58,963 nucleotides of DNA, from NCBI GenBank assembly GCA_038148755.1, contig JAYQWA010000015.1:1-58963 (forward strand), given 5' to 3'. This DNA is from UBA5109 sp038148755. Lineage in GTDB: Bacteria; Pseudomonadota; Gammaproteobacteria; Pseudomonadales; Pseudohongiellaceae. The translations under genes and the position numbers were made by a program. Below, one piece after another: positions 35,360-44,217 of the stretch (positions are counted from its first letter, which is position 1; each line of letters opens with the position of its first letter). The notes under the pieces were generated by a model. That model ran no database searches, was not told where the DNA came from, and saw only the letters and a program-made list of their open reading frames with translations.

Positions 35360-35371
35360 CCTGTATACAGG
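35360..35371. promoter_or_regulatory. 12-bp palindrome CCTGTATACAGG between the amidohydrolase and gyrA
   Basis: CCTGTATACAGG is its own reverse complement. It lies 30 bases before the likely gyrA -35 and about 75 bases before the amidohydrolase start. It resembles a GntR/HutC-type TGTATACA operator more than a LexA site. Regulator unknown. Confidence 0.35.
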
Positions 35372-35400
35372 ACCGATTAAGACTGTTATCAAAGCCACTT

Positions 35401-35430
35401 TTGACTGTCAGTTTAGGCCTGAAATATGCT
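35401..35430 (+). promoter_or_regulatory. Probable sigma-70 promoter of gyrA
   Basis: TTGACT (35401-35406), an 18-base spacer and TATGCT (35425-35430) precede an untranslated leader of about 90 bases. The -35 is near consensus and the -10 matches 4 of 6. Confidence 0.5.
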
Positions 35431-35526
35431 AGAATTCGAAGAATTAATTTTGTTAATTTTTAATCAGTCAAGAGCCTCACAGAAAGGTTTAAACGGCGGG
35501 TTATCTAAGGGAATTTAAAGCACTTT

Positions 35527-38151
35527 ATGTCAGATAATATTGATCAGAATGAAGGCCAGAACGGAAATCATGGTGGGGGTCAGATACAGTCAGTTGCCAT
35601 AGAAAGTGAAATGCGTCAGTCCTATCTGGATTATGCGATGAGCGTAATTGTAGGTCGGGCGCTACCCGATGTCAGGGACGGACTCAAACCAGTACACAGG
35701 CGCGTGTTATTCGCGATGAATGTACTGTCCAACGACTACAATAAACCTTATAAAAAATCTGCGCGTGTGGTCGGTGATGTTATCGGTAAATATCACCCAC
35801 ATGGTGATTCTGCTGTGTATGAAACCATTGTGCGGATGGCGCAGGATTTCTCCCTGCGTTACCCCCTGGTAGATGGTCAGGGTAATTTCGGTTCTATTGA
35901 TGGCGATTCCGCGGCCGCCATGCGTTATACCGAAATTCGCATGAAAAAAATTGCGCATGATTTATTGGCGGATCTGGATAAAGAGACCGTCGATTTTTCT
36001 GAAAACTATGACGGCACCGAACAAATTCCCGATGTATTGCCGACACGTGTGCCAAATTTGCTGGTTAATGGTTCATCCGGTATTGCCGTTGGTATGGCAA
36101 CCAATATTCCGCCCCATAATATGAGAGAAGTGATAAGTGCTACCTTGGCCTTAATGGATAATTCGGATATTGATGTTGATGAACTAATGCAACATATCCA
36201 GGGCCCGGATTTTCCAACTGCAGCAATCATCAATGGCCGAGCCGGTATTGTTCAGGCATACCGCACTGGACGTGGCAAAATTTATATGCGTGCGCGTGCT
36301 GTCATCGAAGAAGATGAGAAAAGCGGCAGGCAAACCATTATTGTCAGTGAAATCCCTTATCAATTGAACAAAGCCCGTTTAATTGAGCGTATTGCTGAGC
36401 TGGTTAAAGAAAAGAAACTTGAAGGTATCAGTGAACTCAGGGATGAATCTGATAAGGATGGATTGCGCATTGTCATCGAACTACGTAAAGGCGAAGTTGG
36501 TGATGTCATACTGAATAATCTTTATGCCCAGACACAAATGCAGATGGTGTTTGGCATCAACATGGTTGCCCTGGTTGATGGTCAGCCCAAAGTTTTAAAT
36601 CTGAAAGACACGCTGGATGCTTTTATTCAGCACCGACGGGAAGTTGTTACTCGCCGTACCGTTTATTTATTACGTAAAGCCAGAGAAAAAGGTCATGTCC
36701 TGGAAGGCCTGGCTGTTGCACTGGCAAATATTGATGCAGTGATTGAATTAATTAAGACATCACCCAGCTCAGCCGAAGCGAAAGCCAAGTTGCTGGAACG
36801 GGCCTGGAATTCAGAGGGTGTGCTGGCGATGCTGGGCGACTCTGATCCGAGAGCCTGCCGACCGGATCATTTACCTGAACAATATGGTCTGAAAGATAAG
36901 GAATATATGCTGTCGCCGGAACAGGCACAGGCCATTCTCGAGTTACGTCTGCACCGTCTGACCGGACTCGAGCAGGAAAAATTAATCAATGACTATAAAG
37001 AATTGCTATCACAGATAACGGAATATATGGAAATTCTGGCTAATAACAGTCGTTTGATGGAGGTTATTCGTGAGGAGTTGAATGAAGTCAATGACAGTTA
37101 CGGTGATGAACGCCGTACTGAAATTCGGGATTCCCAGCAGGACCTGACTGTAGAAGACTTGATTACTGAAGAAGATCGTGTGGTCACCATTTCGCAGACG
37201 GGTTATGCCAAGAGTCAGCCGCTATCGGATTACCAGGCGCAGCGTCGCGGTGGCAGAGGTAAAGCGGCGGCAACGGTCAAGGAAGAAGATTTTGTTGAGC
37301 ATTTGCTGGTTGCCAGCAGTCATGACACCCTCTTGTGTTTTACCACAACAGGTAAAGTATTCTGGATTAAGGTGTTCCATATACCGGTAGCAGGAAGAAC
37401 GGCGCGTGGGAAACCCATTGTGAATATTCTGCCCCTGGAAGAAGGCGAAAATATCACCAGCATGCTACCAATCCGGGAATATCCGGAGGATGAATTTGTG
37501 TTCATGGCAACCTCCAACGGCACCGTTAAAAAAGTGGCCTTGACCAATTTTGCAAGACAGCGCAGTGTCGGTTTGCGTGCGATTGAGCTTGATGAAGGTG
37601 ACACGCTGGTTAAAACGGCCATTACCAATGGCGAGAAAGACGTCATGCTTTACAGTAGTTCCGGCAGAGCGGTGCGTTTCAGTGAAGATGCTGTCAGGCC
37701 CATGGGCAGAACGGCACGTGGAGTCAGGGGAATAAGACTGGAAGATGGTCACCATATGGTGGATATGATTATTCCTGAAGAAGGTGGGCAAATACTTGCT
37801 GTCAGTGAGAACGGTTATGGTAAACGTACACCTGTTGATGAGTTTCCTTGTAAGGGGCGCGGTGGTAAAGGCGTGATTGGGATCAAAGCCAGTGAACGTA
37901 ATGGGGCAATTGTTGGCGCTGTTCAGGTTTTCGATGGCGATGAAATTATGCTGATCAGCGATAAGGGCACGCTAGTGCGAACCCGGACTGATGAAGTTTC
38001 ATCCCAGGGCAGGAACACCCAGGGAGTCCGCCTGATTAAATTAAAAGATGAGGAAACTCTGGTCGGTGTGGAACGCATAGAAGAACCGGATGAAGTTCCT
38101 GCATACGAAGGTGAGTCTGAAGAAGGCGATTCACCAGCAGACGATGAATGA
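35527..38151 (+). CDS. gyrA: DNA gyrase subunit A
   Basis: An 874-residue type IIA topoisomerase subunit that breaks and rejoins DNA for negative supercoiling. The catalytic tyrosine is Tyr134 (AAAMRYTEIR). The quinolone region is HPHGDSAVYETIV: Ser95 matches E. coli Ser83 (sensitive form), and Glu99 stands where E. coli has Asp87. The N-terminus is 12 residues longer than E. coli and Gly/Asn rich. The gyrase box QRRGGRGK (about 571-578) starts the C-terminal beta-pinwheel, and the protein ends in an acidic tail. The ribosome site is weak. The 3' end overlaps the next gene by 8 bases. Confidence 0.97.
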   Translation: MSDNIDQNEGQNGNHGGGQIQSVAIESEMRQSYLDYAMSVIVGRALPDVRDGLKPVHRRVLFAMNVLSNDYNKPYKKSARVVGDVIGKYHPHGDSAVYETIVRMAQDFSLRYPLVDGQGNFGSIDGDSAAAMRYTEIRMKKIAHDLLADLDKETVDFSENYDGTEQIPDVLPTRVPNLLVNGSSGIAVGMATNIPPHNMREVISATLALMDNSDIDVDELMQHIQGPDFPTAAIINGRAGIVQAYRTGRGKIYMRARAVIEEDEKSGRQTIIVSEIPYQLNKARLIERIAELVKEKKLEGISELRDESDKDGLRIVIELRKGEVGDVILNNLYAQTQMQMVFGINMVALVDGQPKVLNLKDTLDAFIQHRREVVTRRTVYLLRKAREKGHVLEGLAVALANIDAVIELIKTSPSSAEAKAKLLERAWNSEGVLAMLGDSDPRACRPDHLPEQYGLKDKEYMLSPEQAQAILELRLHRLTGLEQEKLINDYKELLSQITEYMEILANNSRLMEVIREELNEVNDSYGDERRTEIRDSQQDLTVEDLITEEDRVVTISQTGYAKSQPLSDYQAQRRGGRGKAAATVKEEDFVEHLLVASSHDTLLCFTTTGKVFWIKVFHIPVAGRTARGKPIVNILPLEEGENITSMLPIREYPEDEFVFMATSNGTVKKVALTNFARQRSVGLRAIELDEGDTLVKTAITNGEKDVMLYSSSGRAVRFSEDAVRPMGRTARGVRGIRLEDGHHMVDMIIPEEGGQILAVSENGYGKRTPVDEFPCKGRGGKGVIGIKASERNGAIVGAVQVFDGDEIMLISDKGTLVRTRTDEVSSQGRNTQGVRLIKLKDEETLVGVERIEEPDEVPAYEGESEEGDSPADDE

Positions 38152-39892
38152 CATCACCACGGATCTGCCGGTTGCATACCTGGGTCCTGAAGGCACATAT
38201 TCTCACAGTGCGCTGCGCCGGTATTTCGGTGCAGATCAGGCTGGTCTGCCTTTAGCCAGCATCGAAGATGTTTTTAACAGTGTCACAGTTGGTGACTGTG
38301 ATTACGCGGTTGTGCCGGTTGAAAACTCCTCTGAAGGGTCAGTTACCGCCACCCTTGATTGTTTCAAAAAAAATTCTGTCATTATCTGTGGTGAAATTTC
38401 CCTGCGCATAAAGCATGTATTGATGGGCAGTTCACAACTGAATTCAGGCAATGTCGAAAAAATAGTCTCTCACCAGCAATCTTTAGGACAATGTCGTCTT
38501 TGGCTGGATAAGCACTTCTCTGGCGTTCCCCGAGTTCCCGTCAGTAGTAATGCTGAAGCAGCGCTTATTGCTTCGCAAGAAGCCAATGTTGCTGCTATCG
38601 CCAGTAAAGCAGCGGCAGAAATCTATCACTTATCCATCCTGGCTGAAGATATAGAAGATACTGCAGATAACACAACCCGCTTTCTGATAATCAGCAAGAA
38701 TTTCCAGGCGCAGCCGAGCAAAAACTCCGAGGATGACAAGACATCGTTGATTGTCACTACCCGTAATGAACCCGGTGCCTTACTGGAAGTACTGGAGCCC
38801 TTAAAACGACATTCGGTCAATATGAGTAAACTGGAGTCCAGACCTTCGGGTAAAGAGGCATGGTCTTACAGTTTTTATATTGATGTGGATGGTCATCAGC
38901 AAGCTGCTAATGTGGCTGCTGCCCTGTCGGCGCTTAGCAAACCAAACATTGACGTTAAAATTCTTGGTTCCTATCCGGTATCGGGGCTGGTTCATACCGA
39001 ACGGGCTCGAGCTTTATCAGAGCCGGTATTGCTGGGTAAAAAAATTGTGATTATTGGCTTGGGTCTTATCGGAGGCTCTATTGCCAGAGCTTTGTCAGAT
39101 AGAGGCTTAAGTTCTCAGATCTGGGCAGTTGGCAGGGATGCAGAAGGGCTGCAATATGCTCAGGATAATGGTGTGATTGCTGGTTACAGTACTGAACTTG
39201 AATCGATTTGCACGGATGCAGACCTGATAGTAATCGCTGTGCCGGGTTTAAGTGTTGCGCCAATTATGCAGGGTCTGGCTACTCTGGTTAAAGATGATTG
39301 TGTCATTACCGATGTTGCCAGTGTTAAACAATCAACGCTGGATGCAGCAGAAAAAGCTTTTGGCAAAATTCCATCAAACCTGGTGCCGGGTCATCCGATT
39401 GCAGGTTCTGAAAAAAGCGGATTTAGAGCGGCACAAGCTGATTTGTTTTTGCAACGGCGGGTGATTTTGACGCCGGCAGCTGAAACCAGTGAAATGGCCC
39501 TGGGTCTGGTCAACAGTTTATGGCGGGAACTTGGCGCTGAAGTTCTGGAAATGCCGGTTCGACATCATGATGAAATTTTGGCAGCGACCAGCCATTTGCC
39601 ACATTTGCTCGCGTTTGTTCTGGTAGATTCTCTTTCACAGCAGGGCAGCAGTGATGAGATTTTTCGCTTTGCAGCCGGTGGGTTCAGGGATTTCACCCGC
39701 ATTGCGACGAGTGACCCTGATATGTGGCGTGACATTTTTTTGAGTAATGCTGATGCGTTATGTGCGATTCTTGAAGAATTTGAGACTGATCTGGCAGAAT
39801 TCAAGCAGGCGATAAAGATGGCTGACGCTGAGCAAATTAAGAAAGTGCTGCAACGCGTCAAACAATCTAGAGATAAATTCCTTTTTAAATAA
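38144..39892 (+). CDS. Fused prephenate dehydratase–ACT–prephenate dehydrogenase
   Basis: A 582-residue protein joining the two enzymes that split prephenate toward phenylalanine and tyrosine. Prephenate dehydratase spans about 8-185, with PVAYLGPEGTYS at 9-20 and the catalytic TTRF at 177-180. The ACT domain (about 200-275) keeps the phenylalanine-binding ESRP at 231-234. A linker leads to a Rossmann-fold dehydrogenase (about 300-582) with GLGLIGGS at 305-312 and PGHPIAGSEKSG. No chorismate mutase (AroQ) domain precedes the dehydratase, unlike the usual PheA. The ATG at 38144 lies inside gyrA's last codons. aroA follows after 2 bases. Confidence 0.92.
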   Translation: MNDITTDLPVAYLGPEGTYSHSALRRYFGADQAGLPLASIEDVFNSVTVGDCDYAVVPVENSSEGSVTATLDCFKKNSVIICGEISLRIKHVLMGSSQLNSGNVEKIVSHQQSLGQCRLWLDKHFSGVPRVPVSSNAEAALIASQEANVAAIASKAAAEIYHLSILAEDIEDTADNTTRFLIISKNFQAQPSKNSEDDKTSLIVTTRNEPGALLEVLEPLKRHSVNMSKLESRPSGKEAWSYSFYIDVDGHQQAANVAAALSALSKPNIDVKILGSYPVSGLVHTERARALSEPVLLGKKIVIIGLGLIGGSIARALSDRGLSSQIWAVGRDAEGLQYAQDNGVIAGYSTELESICTDADLIVIAVPGLSVAPIMQGLATLVKDDCVITDVASVKQSTLDAAEKAFGKIPSNLVPGHPIAGSEKSGFRAAQADLFLQRRVILTPAAETSEMALGLVNSLWRELGAEVLEMPVRHHDEILAATSHLPHLLAFVLVDSLSQQGSSDEIFRFAAGGFRDFTRIATSDPDMWRDIFLSNADALCAILEEFETDLAEFKQAIKMADAEQIKKVLQRVKQSRDKFLFK

Positions 39893-39894
39893 TC

Positions 39895-41220
39895 ATGACT
39901 ACCAGACAAATATTTAAAGTGCAGCCGAAAGGTACACTGCAAGGCAGAATACGCGTTCCCGGCGATAAATCCATTTCGCATCGAGCCATCATCATGGGCG
40001 CTATTGCTGAAGGGACAAGCTCTATCGAAGGTTTTCTGGAGGGTGAAGATAGTCTGGCGACACTTCGTGCCTTCAGAGCAATGGGGGTGACCATCAGCGA
40101 ACCTGATAATGGCAGTCTCAGAATTCAGGGTGTTGGCTTGCATGGTTTGCAGGCACCACAGCATAGTCTGGATATGGGAAATTCCGGCACAGCCATGCGT
40201 TTGTTATGCGGTTTGCTGGCAGCACAAAACTTTCCTTCAGTGCTAACAGGCGATGAATCGCTTTCCAAAAGGCCAATGCGAAGAGTGACAGATCCCTTAA
40301 AAGCGATGGGGGCTGAAATAGAATTGGAAGCAGGTGGTACTGCACCGATCAGAATCAGTCCAGCTCAACTAGAGCCCATAGATTATGCTATGCCGGTTGC
40401 CAGTGCCCAGGTGAAATCCTGTTTATTGCTGGCTTCACTTTATGTCGATGGCAGTAGCAGCATCATTGAGCCTGCGCCTTGCCGTAATCATACAGAACTG
40501 ATGTTACAGGGCTTTGCTTATCCTCTGCAGGTAAATGGAAACAAAATAGAAATAAGTGGCGGTCATAAACTTGAAGCCTGTGATATTGATATTCCTGCGG
40601 ATATCAGTTCGGCCGCATTTTTTCTGGTTGGCGCCAGTATAGCGCCGGGGTCGGATCTTGTGCTTGAGCATGTAGGTATCAACCCGACCCGAATTGGTGT
40701 GATTAATATTTTACGTGCCATGGGTGCCGACATTGAATACCTGAAACAATATAAAGCGGGCGGTGAAGAAGTTGCAGATATCAGAGTACGTTATGCGCCA
40801 TTAAAGGGCATCACTATCCCCGTTGATGAGGTTCCTTTGGCTATTGATGAGTTTCCTGCCTTGTTTATTGCGGCTGCCTGCGCAGAGGGTGTTACTACCT
40901 TGAGTGGAGCGGAAGAGTTAAGGGTCAAGGAAAGTGATCGTATCCAGGCAATGGCCGATGGTCTGGCGACGCTCGGGGTTAAGCATGAGGTGAAGCCTGA
41001 TGGCATTGTTATCAGGGGAGAAGGACTACAAAGGGCTATGCGAGGTGGAGAAATAGACAGTAAAGGTGATCATCGTATAGCGATGGCCTTCGCTGTTGCC
41101 GCTCTGGCTGCTGAAGAACCTATTACCGTACTCGATTGCAATAATGTCGCAACTTCTTTCCCCGGCTTTGTCGAACTTGCCTACAGCAGCGGCATAGATA
41201 TAAAGGTAAGTGAGTCGTGA
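39895..41220 (+). CDS. aroA: 3-phosphoshikimate 1-carboxyvinyltransferase (EPSP synthase)
   Basis: A 441-residue enzyme of the shikimate route, adding enolpyruvate to shikimate-3-phosphate. VPGDKSISHRA (N-terminal substrate loop), DMGNSGTAMRLLCG, SKRPMRRV, and the C-terminal LRVKESDRI and DHRIAMAFAV are the family motifs. In the active-site segment the glycine of GNSGTA is followed by Thr-Ala (class I variation). In Pseudomonas aroA is fused to tyrA; here it is free and tyrA is fused to the dehydratase instead. It overlaps cmk by 4 bases. Confidence 0.96.
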   Translation: MTTRQIFKVQPKGTLQGRIRVPGDKSISHRAIIMGAIAEGTSSIEGFLEGEDSLATLRAFRAMGVTISEPDNGSLRIQGVGLHGLQAPQHSLDMGNSGTAMRLLCGLLAAQNFPSVLTGDESLSKRPMRRVTDPLKAMGAEIELEAGGTAPIRISPAQLEPIDYAMPVASAQVKSCLLLASLYVDGSSSIIEPAPCRNHTELMLQGFAYPLQVNGNKIEISGGHKLEACDIDIPADISSAAFFLVGASIAPGSDLVLEHVGINPTRIGVINILRAMGADIEYLKQYKAGGEEVADIRVRYAPLKGITIPVDEVPLAIDEFPALFIAAACAEGVTTLSGAEELRVKESDRIQAMADGLATLGVKHEVKPDGIVIRGEGLQRAMRGGEIDSKGDHRIAMAFAVAALAAEEPITVLDCNNVATSFPGFVELAYSSGIDIKVSES

Positions 41221-41930
41221 CAGATATGCTAACGATAGATCCACCTGTTATTACCGAGGCACCAGTGATTACTATTGATGGTCCCAGTGGAACAGGCAAA
41301 GGCGTGATTTCTCACATGCTGGCTGAAACACTGCAGTGGCATCTTCTGGATAGTGGAGCTTTATACCGTCTGGTTGGAGTAGGCGCCCAGGCTGCAGGAA
41401 TTAAGTTTAATAATATCAATGAGTTGAGGGATTTCACCTTAAATATGGAAGTTTACTTTTCCAGGCTGTTTGAAGGCTCCCTGGAGTTAAATGGCGAAGA
41501 AATCTCTGCTTTAATCAGGGAGGAAGCCAGTGGTGAACTGGCTTCACAGGTAGCTATTATTCCTGAAATCAGAGAAGCACTTTATGAAAGGCAGTTGGCC
41601 TTTCGCCAGATGCCTGGGTTGGTTGCTGATGGTCGCGATATGGGAACGGTTGTTTTTCCGGATGCCGTACAAAAATTCTTCCTCACGGCCTCACTCGAGG
41701 AAAGGGCTCAAAGACGTTATAAGCAGTTGATAAATAAGGGACTTAGTGTTAATCTGCGCGACCTTTTGCAGGATATAGAGGCTCGTGATGCACGGGATTC
41801 GAAACGAAAAGTCTCACCACTTGTTCCTGCTGAAGATTCTCTACTGATTGATACAACGAACTTGAGTATAGATCAGGTGTTTGAGAAGGTGTTTTCCACC
41901 ACTCAGCAAGTATTAAATTTAGACATTTAA
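41217..41930 (+). CDS. cmk: Cytidylate kinase
   Basis: A 237-residue kinase phosphorylating CMP and dCMP. The P-loop ITIDGPSGTGKGVISH (about 18-33), LDSGALYRL and DGRDMGTVVFPDA are diagnostic. The start is GTG at 41217 overlapping the aroA stop, with AAGG ten bases upstream; an ATG three codons later is the alternative. It precedes rpsA as in most gammaproteobacteria. Confidence 0.95.
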   Translation: MTDMLTIDPPVITEAPVITIDGPSGTGKGVISHMLAETLQWHLLDSGALYRLVGVGAQAAGIKFNNINELRDFTLNMEVYFSRLFEGSLELNGEEISALIREEASGELASQVAIIPEIREALYERQLAFRQMPGLVADGRDMGTVVFPDAVQKFFLTASLEERAQRRYKQLINKGLSVNLRDLLQDIEARDARDSKRKVSPLVPAEDSLLIDTTNLSIDQVFEKVFSTTQQVLNLDI

Positions 41931-41969
41931 TACTGCACAGCTGCAGGAAAAATCACCAAATCAAGTGTG

Positions 41970-42060
41970 CTTCAAGCGCCAGTAAAAGCTGAAGTGTGCT
42001 CAAATTAACTGACCCATATTGACTGGAATATGGACTGATATGAAAACTGACTCAGTTTTC
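41970..42060 (+). promoter_or_regulatory. Three-hairpin leader of rpsA
   Basis: Three stems lie in line before the rpsA ATG: CTTCA(A)GC / GCTGAAG (41970-41994, one bulge), CCATATT / AATATGG (42014-42033) and GAAAACTGA / TCAGTTTTC (42042-42060). The E. coli rpsA leader also folds into three hairpins without a strong Shine-Dalgarno and is repressed by S1 itself. Similar autoregulation is inferred here. Confidence 0.6.
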
Positions 42061-42075
42061 TTTATAGGTAAAAAT

Positions 42076-43752
42076 ATGAGCGAAAGTTTCGCAGAGTTAT
42101 TTGAAGAAAGTTTAAAAGAAATTGAGATGAAATCCGGTTCTATTGTGACTGGGACTATCATTGATATTGATTCGGACTGGGTGACAGTCCATGCAGGTTT
42201 AAAATCAGAAGGCGTCATTCCACGCCAGGAATTTTTAAGTGAACAAGGTGAGTTCAACCTACAGCTTGGCGATGAAGTTAAAGTCGCTCTGGATACTGTA
42301 GAAGATGGTTTCGGTGAAACCAAATTATCCCGTGAAAAAGCCAAACGCGCTGAAACCTGGATGGTTCTGGAAAAAGCTATTGAAAATAACGAGCCGGTTA
42401 TCGGCGTTATTAACGGCAAGGTCAAAGGTGGTTTTACGGTCGATGTAAACACTATTCGCGCATTTTTACCGGGTTCACTGGTTGACGTACGCCCCGTGCG
42501 GGATGTTGATCATCTCATGTTTAAAGAACTTGAGTTCAAATTAATTAAACTTGACCAAAAACGAAACAATGTAGTGGTTTCTCGTCGTGCGGTGCTGGAG
42601 TCTGTGAACAGCGAAGAGCGCGATGAATTATTGTCTAACCTGCAGGAAGGTCAGTCTGTTAAAGGTGTTGTGAAAAACCTTACCGATTACGGTGCTTTCG
42701 TTGATCTGGGTGGCGTTGATGGCTTGCTGCATATCACGGATATGTCCTGGAAGCGTATCAAGCATCCAAGTGAAATTGTTGAAGTCGGTGCCGAAATAGA
42801 CGTTAAGGTATTGAAGTTTGACCGCGAGCGTAACCGTGTTTCACTGGGGTTAAAACAGCTTGGTGAAGATCCCTGGATTGAAATTAAAAACCGTTATCCT
42901 GAAAACACTAAAGTTAAAGCCGTTGTTACCAACCTGACTGATTATGGTTGTTTCGCTGAACTTGAAGAAGGTGTTGAAGGACTGGTTCATGTTTCTGAAA
43001 TGGATTGGACCAATAAAAATATTCATCCTTCTAAACTGGTTAACCTTGGCGATGAAGTTGAAGTCATGATTCTTGAAATTGACCAAGAGCGACGTCGTAT
43101 TTCACTGGGCCTTAAACAGTGTCAGAAAAACCCTTGGGATGCTTTTGCAGAAACCTTCAAAAAAGGCGACAGAATTTCCGGCAATATCAAATCCATTACT
43201 GACTTCGGTATCTTTATTGGTCTTGATGGTGAAATTGATGGTCTGGTTCATTTGTCAGATATTTCATGGGAAGAGCCGGGTGAACAGGCTGTGCGCCAAT
43301 ATACCAAAGGCGATAAGATTGATACTGTCATTCTGTCTATTGACCCGGAAAGAGAGCGCATTTCCCTGGGTATCAAGCAGTTATCCGGTGATCCATTCGC
43401 AATCTATACGGATGAGCATGACAAAGGCGCTATCGTCACTGGTACAGTTAGCGCTGTTGATACCAAGGAAGCAACGATAACACTGGCTGAAGGTGTTGAA
43501 GCTTTGTTGAAAGCCTCGGATCTTAGCCGTGACCGTGTTGAAGATATGCGTACTGAGCTTAATGAAGGTGATGAGATTGAAGCCAAAATAGTCAACCTTG
43601 ATCGTAAGAACAGAACAATTACCGTGTCTGTGAAAGCGAAAGAGATTGATGAAGAAAAGGATTCAATTGCTGAGCATAATAAACAAACTGCCAGCGCGGC
43701 TTCTCCAGCGACAGTAGGCGATTTGATTAAAGCGCAGATGGATAAAGAATAG
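42076..43752 (+). CDS. rpsA: 30S ribosomal protein S1
   Basis: A 558-residue RNA-binding protein of the small subunit that helps mRNAs with weak ribosome sites start translation. Six S1 repeats are visible; each later repeat ends in an RISLG-like phrase (NRVSLGLKQL, RRISLGLKQC, ERISLGIKQL). The ATG at 42076 begins MSESFAELFEESLKEIE, the normal S1 N-terminus; the frame extends 19 codons further up through the hairpin leader, which is rejected. The ribosome site is poor (TAGGTAAAA), as in E. coli. Confidence 0.97.
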   Translation: MSESFAELFEESLKEIEMKSGSIVTGTIIDIDSDWVTVHAGLKSEGVIPRQEFLSEQGEFNLQLGDEVKVALDTVEDGFGETKLSREKAKRAETWMVLEKAIENNEPVIGVINGKVKGGFTVDVNTIRAFLPGSLVDVRPVRDVDHLMFKELEFKLIKLDQKRNNVVVSRRAVLESVNSEERDELLSNLQEGQSVKGVVKNLTDYGAFVDLGGVDGLLHITDMSWKRIKHPSEIVEVGAEIDVKVLKFDRERNRVSLGLKQLGEDPWIEIKNRYPENTKVKAVVTNLTDYGCFAELEEGVEGLVHVSEMDWTNKNIHPSKLVNLGDEVEVMILEIDQERRRISLGLKQCQKNPWDAFAETFKKGDRISGNIKSITDFGIFIGLDGEIDGLVHLSDISWEEPGEQAVRQYTKGDKIDTVILSIDPERERISLGIKQLSGDPFAIYTDEHDKGAIVTGTVSAVDTKEATITLAEGVEALLKASDLSRDRVEDMRTELNEGDEIEAKIVNLDRKNRTITVSVKAKEIDEEKDSIAEHNKQTASAASPATVGDLIKAQMDKE

Positions 43753-43812
43753 CGTCTAAATAGCGATAATTAAGGAAAAGCTATAAAACAGGTCTGTTAA
43801 GGTAGCCATGTT

Positions 43813-44112
43813 ATGACTAAATCAGAATTGATAGAGCGTATAGCAGCAAAACAGAGTCAATTATCATTGAAAGATATTGAGTTGACGGTTAAAGCTATTA
43901 TTTCTTATATGTCAGAATCTCTCGCCGAGGGAGGACGTATTGAAATTCGCGGATTTGGCAGCTTTTCATTACATTATCGCGCGCCTCGCGTTGGCAGAAA
44001 CCCTAAAACCGGTGAAGCAGTGGACTTAAAAGGGAAATATGTTCCGTATTTTAAAGCCGGTAAGGAATTAAGGGATCGAGTCAATGAGAGCCTGTTAAGA
44101 GAAAGATCGTAA
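43813..44112 (+). CDS. ihfB: Integration host factor subunit beta
   Basis: A 99-residue DNA-bending protein. RIEIRGFGSFSLHYRAPRVGRNPKTGE includes the beta-arm with its conserved proline region. It follows rpsA by 60 bases, the standard order, and ends before a strong terminator. Its partner ihfA is at 58213 in this same window. Confidence 0.96.
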   Translation: MTKSELIERIAAKQSQLSLKDIELTVKAIISYMSESLAEGGRIEIRGFGSFSLHYRAPRVGRNPKTGEAVDLKGKYVPYFKAGKELRDRVNESLLRERS

Positions 44113-44139
44113 TTCTAAAGCGCTTTTTAAAGTCGAATA

Positions 44140-44176
44140 AACGGCGGAACCTGTAACAGGAACCGCCGTTTTTTTT
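44140..44176 (+). terminator. Rho-independent terminator after ihfB
   Basis: AACGGCGG (44140-44147) pairs with CCGCCGTT (44163-44170), with an inner CCT/AGG pairing, and six further T follow to 44176. Confidence 0.93.
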
Positions 44177-44217
44177 CAATGCGTTTTTTTAGTCAGGTTC
44201 TAAGCTAAAATAGCCGA

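Noticed and set aside
35360..35371. LexA (SOS) box at CCTGTATACAGG
   Set aside because: The gammaproteobacterial LexA site is CTG-N10-CAG; here only four bases separate CTG and CAG.
39565..40164. Minus-strand 199-codon frame opposite the pheA-tyrA/aroA junction
   Set aside because: It is a shadow of two well-supported plus-strand genes with Cys-rich, low-complexity content and no family resemblance.
42019..42075. 19-codon N-terminal extension of rpsA
   Set aside because: It runs through the leader hairpins and does not match the S1 N-terminus; the ATG at 42076 does.
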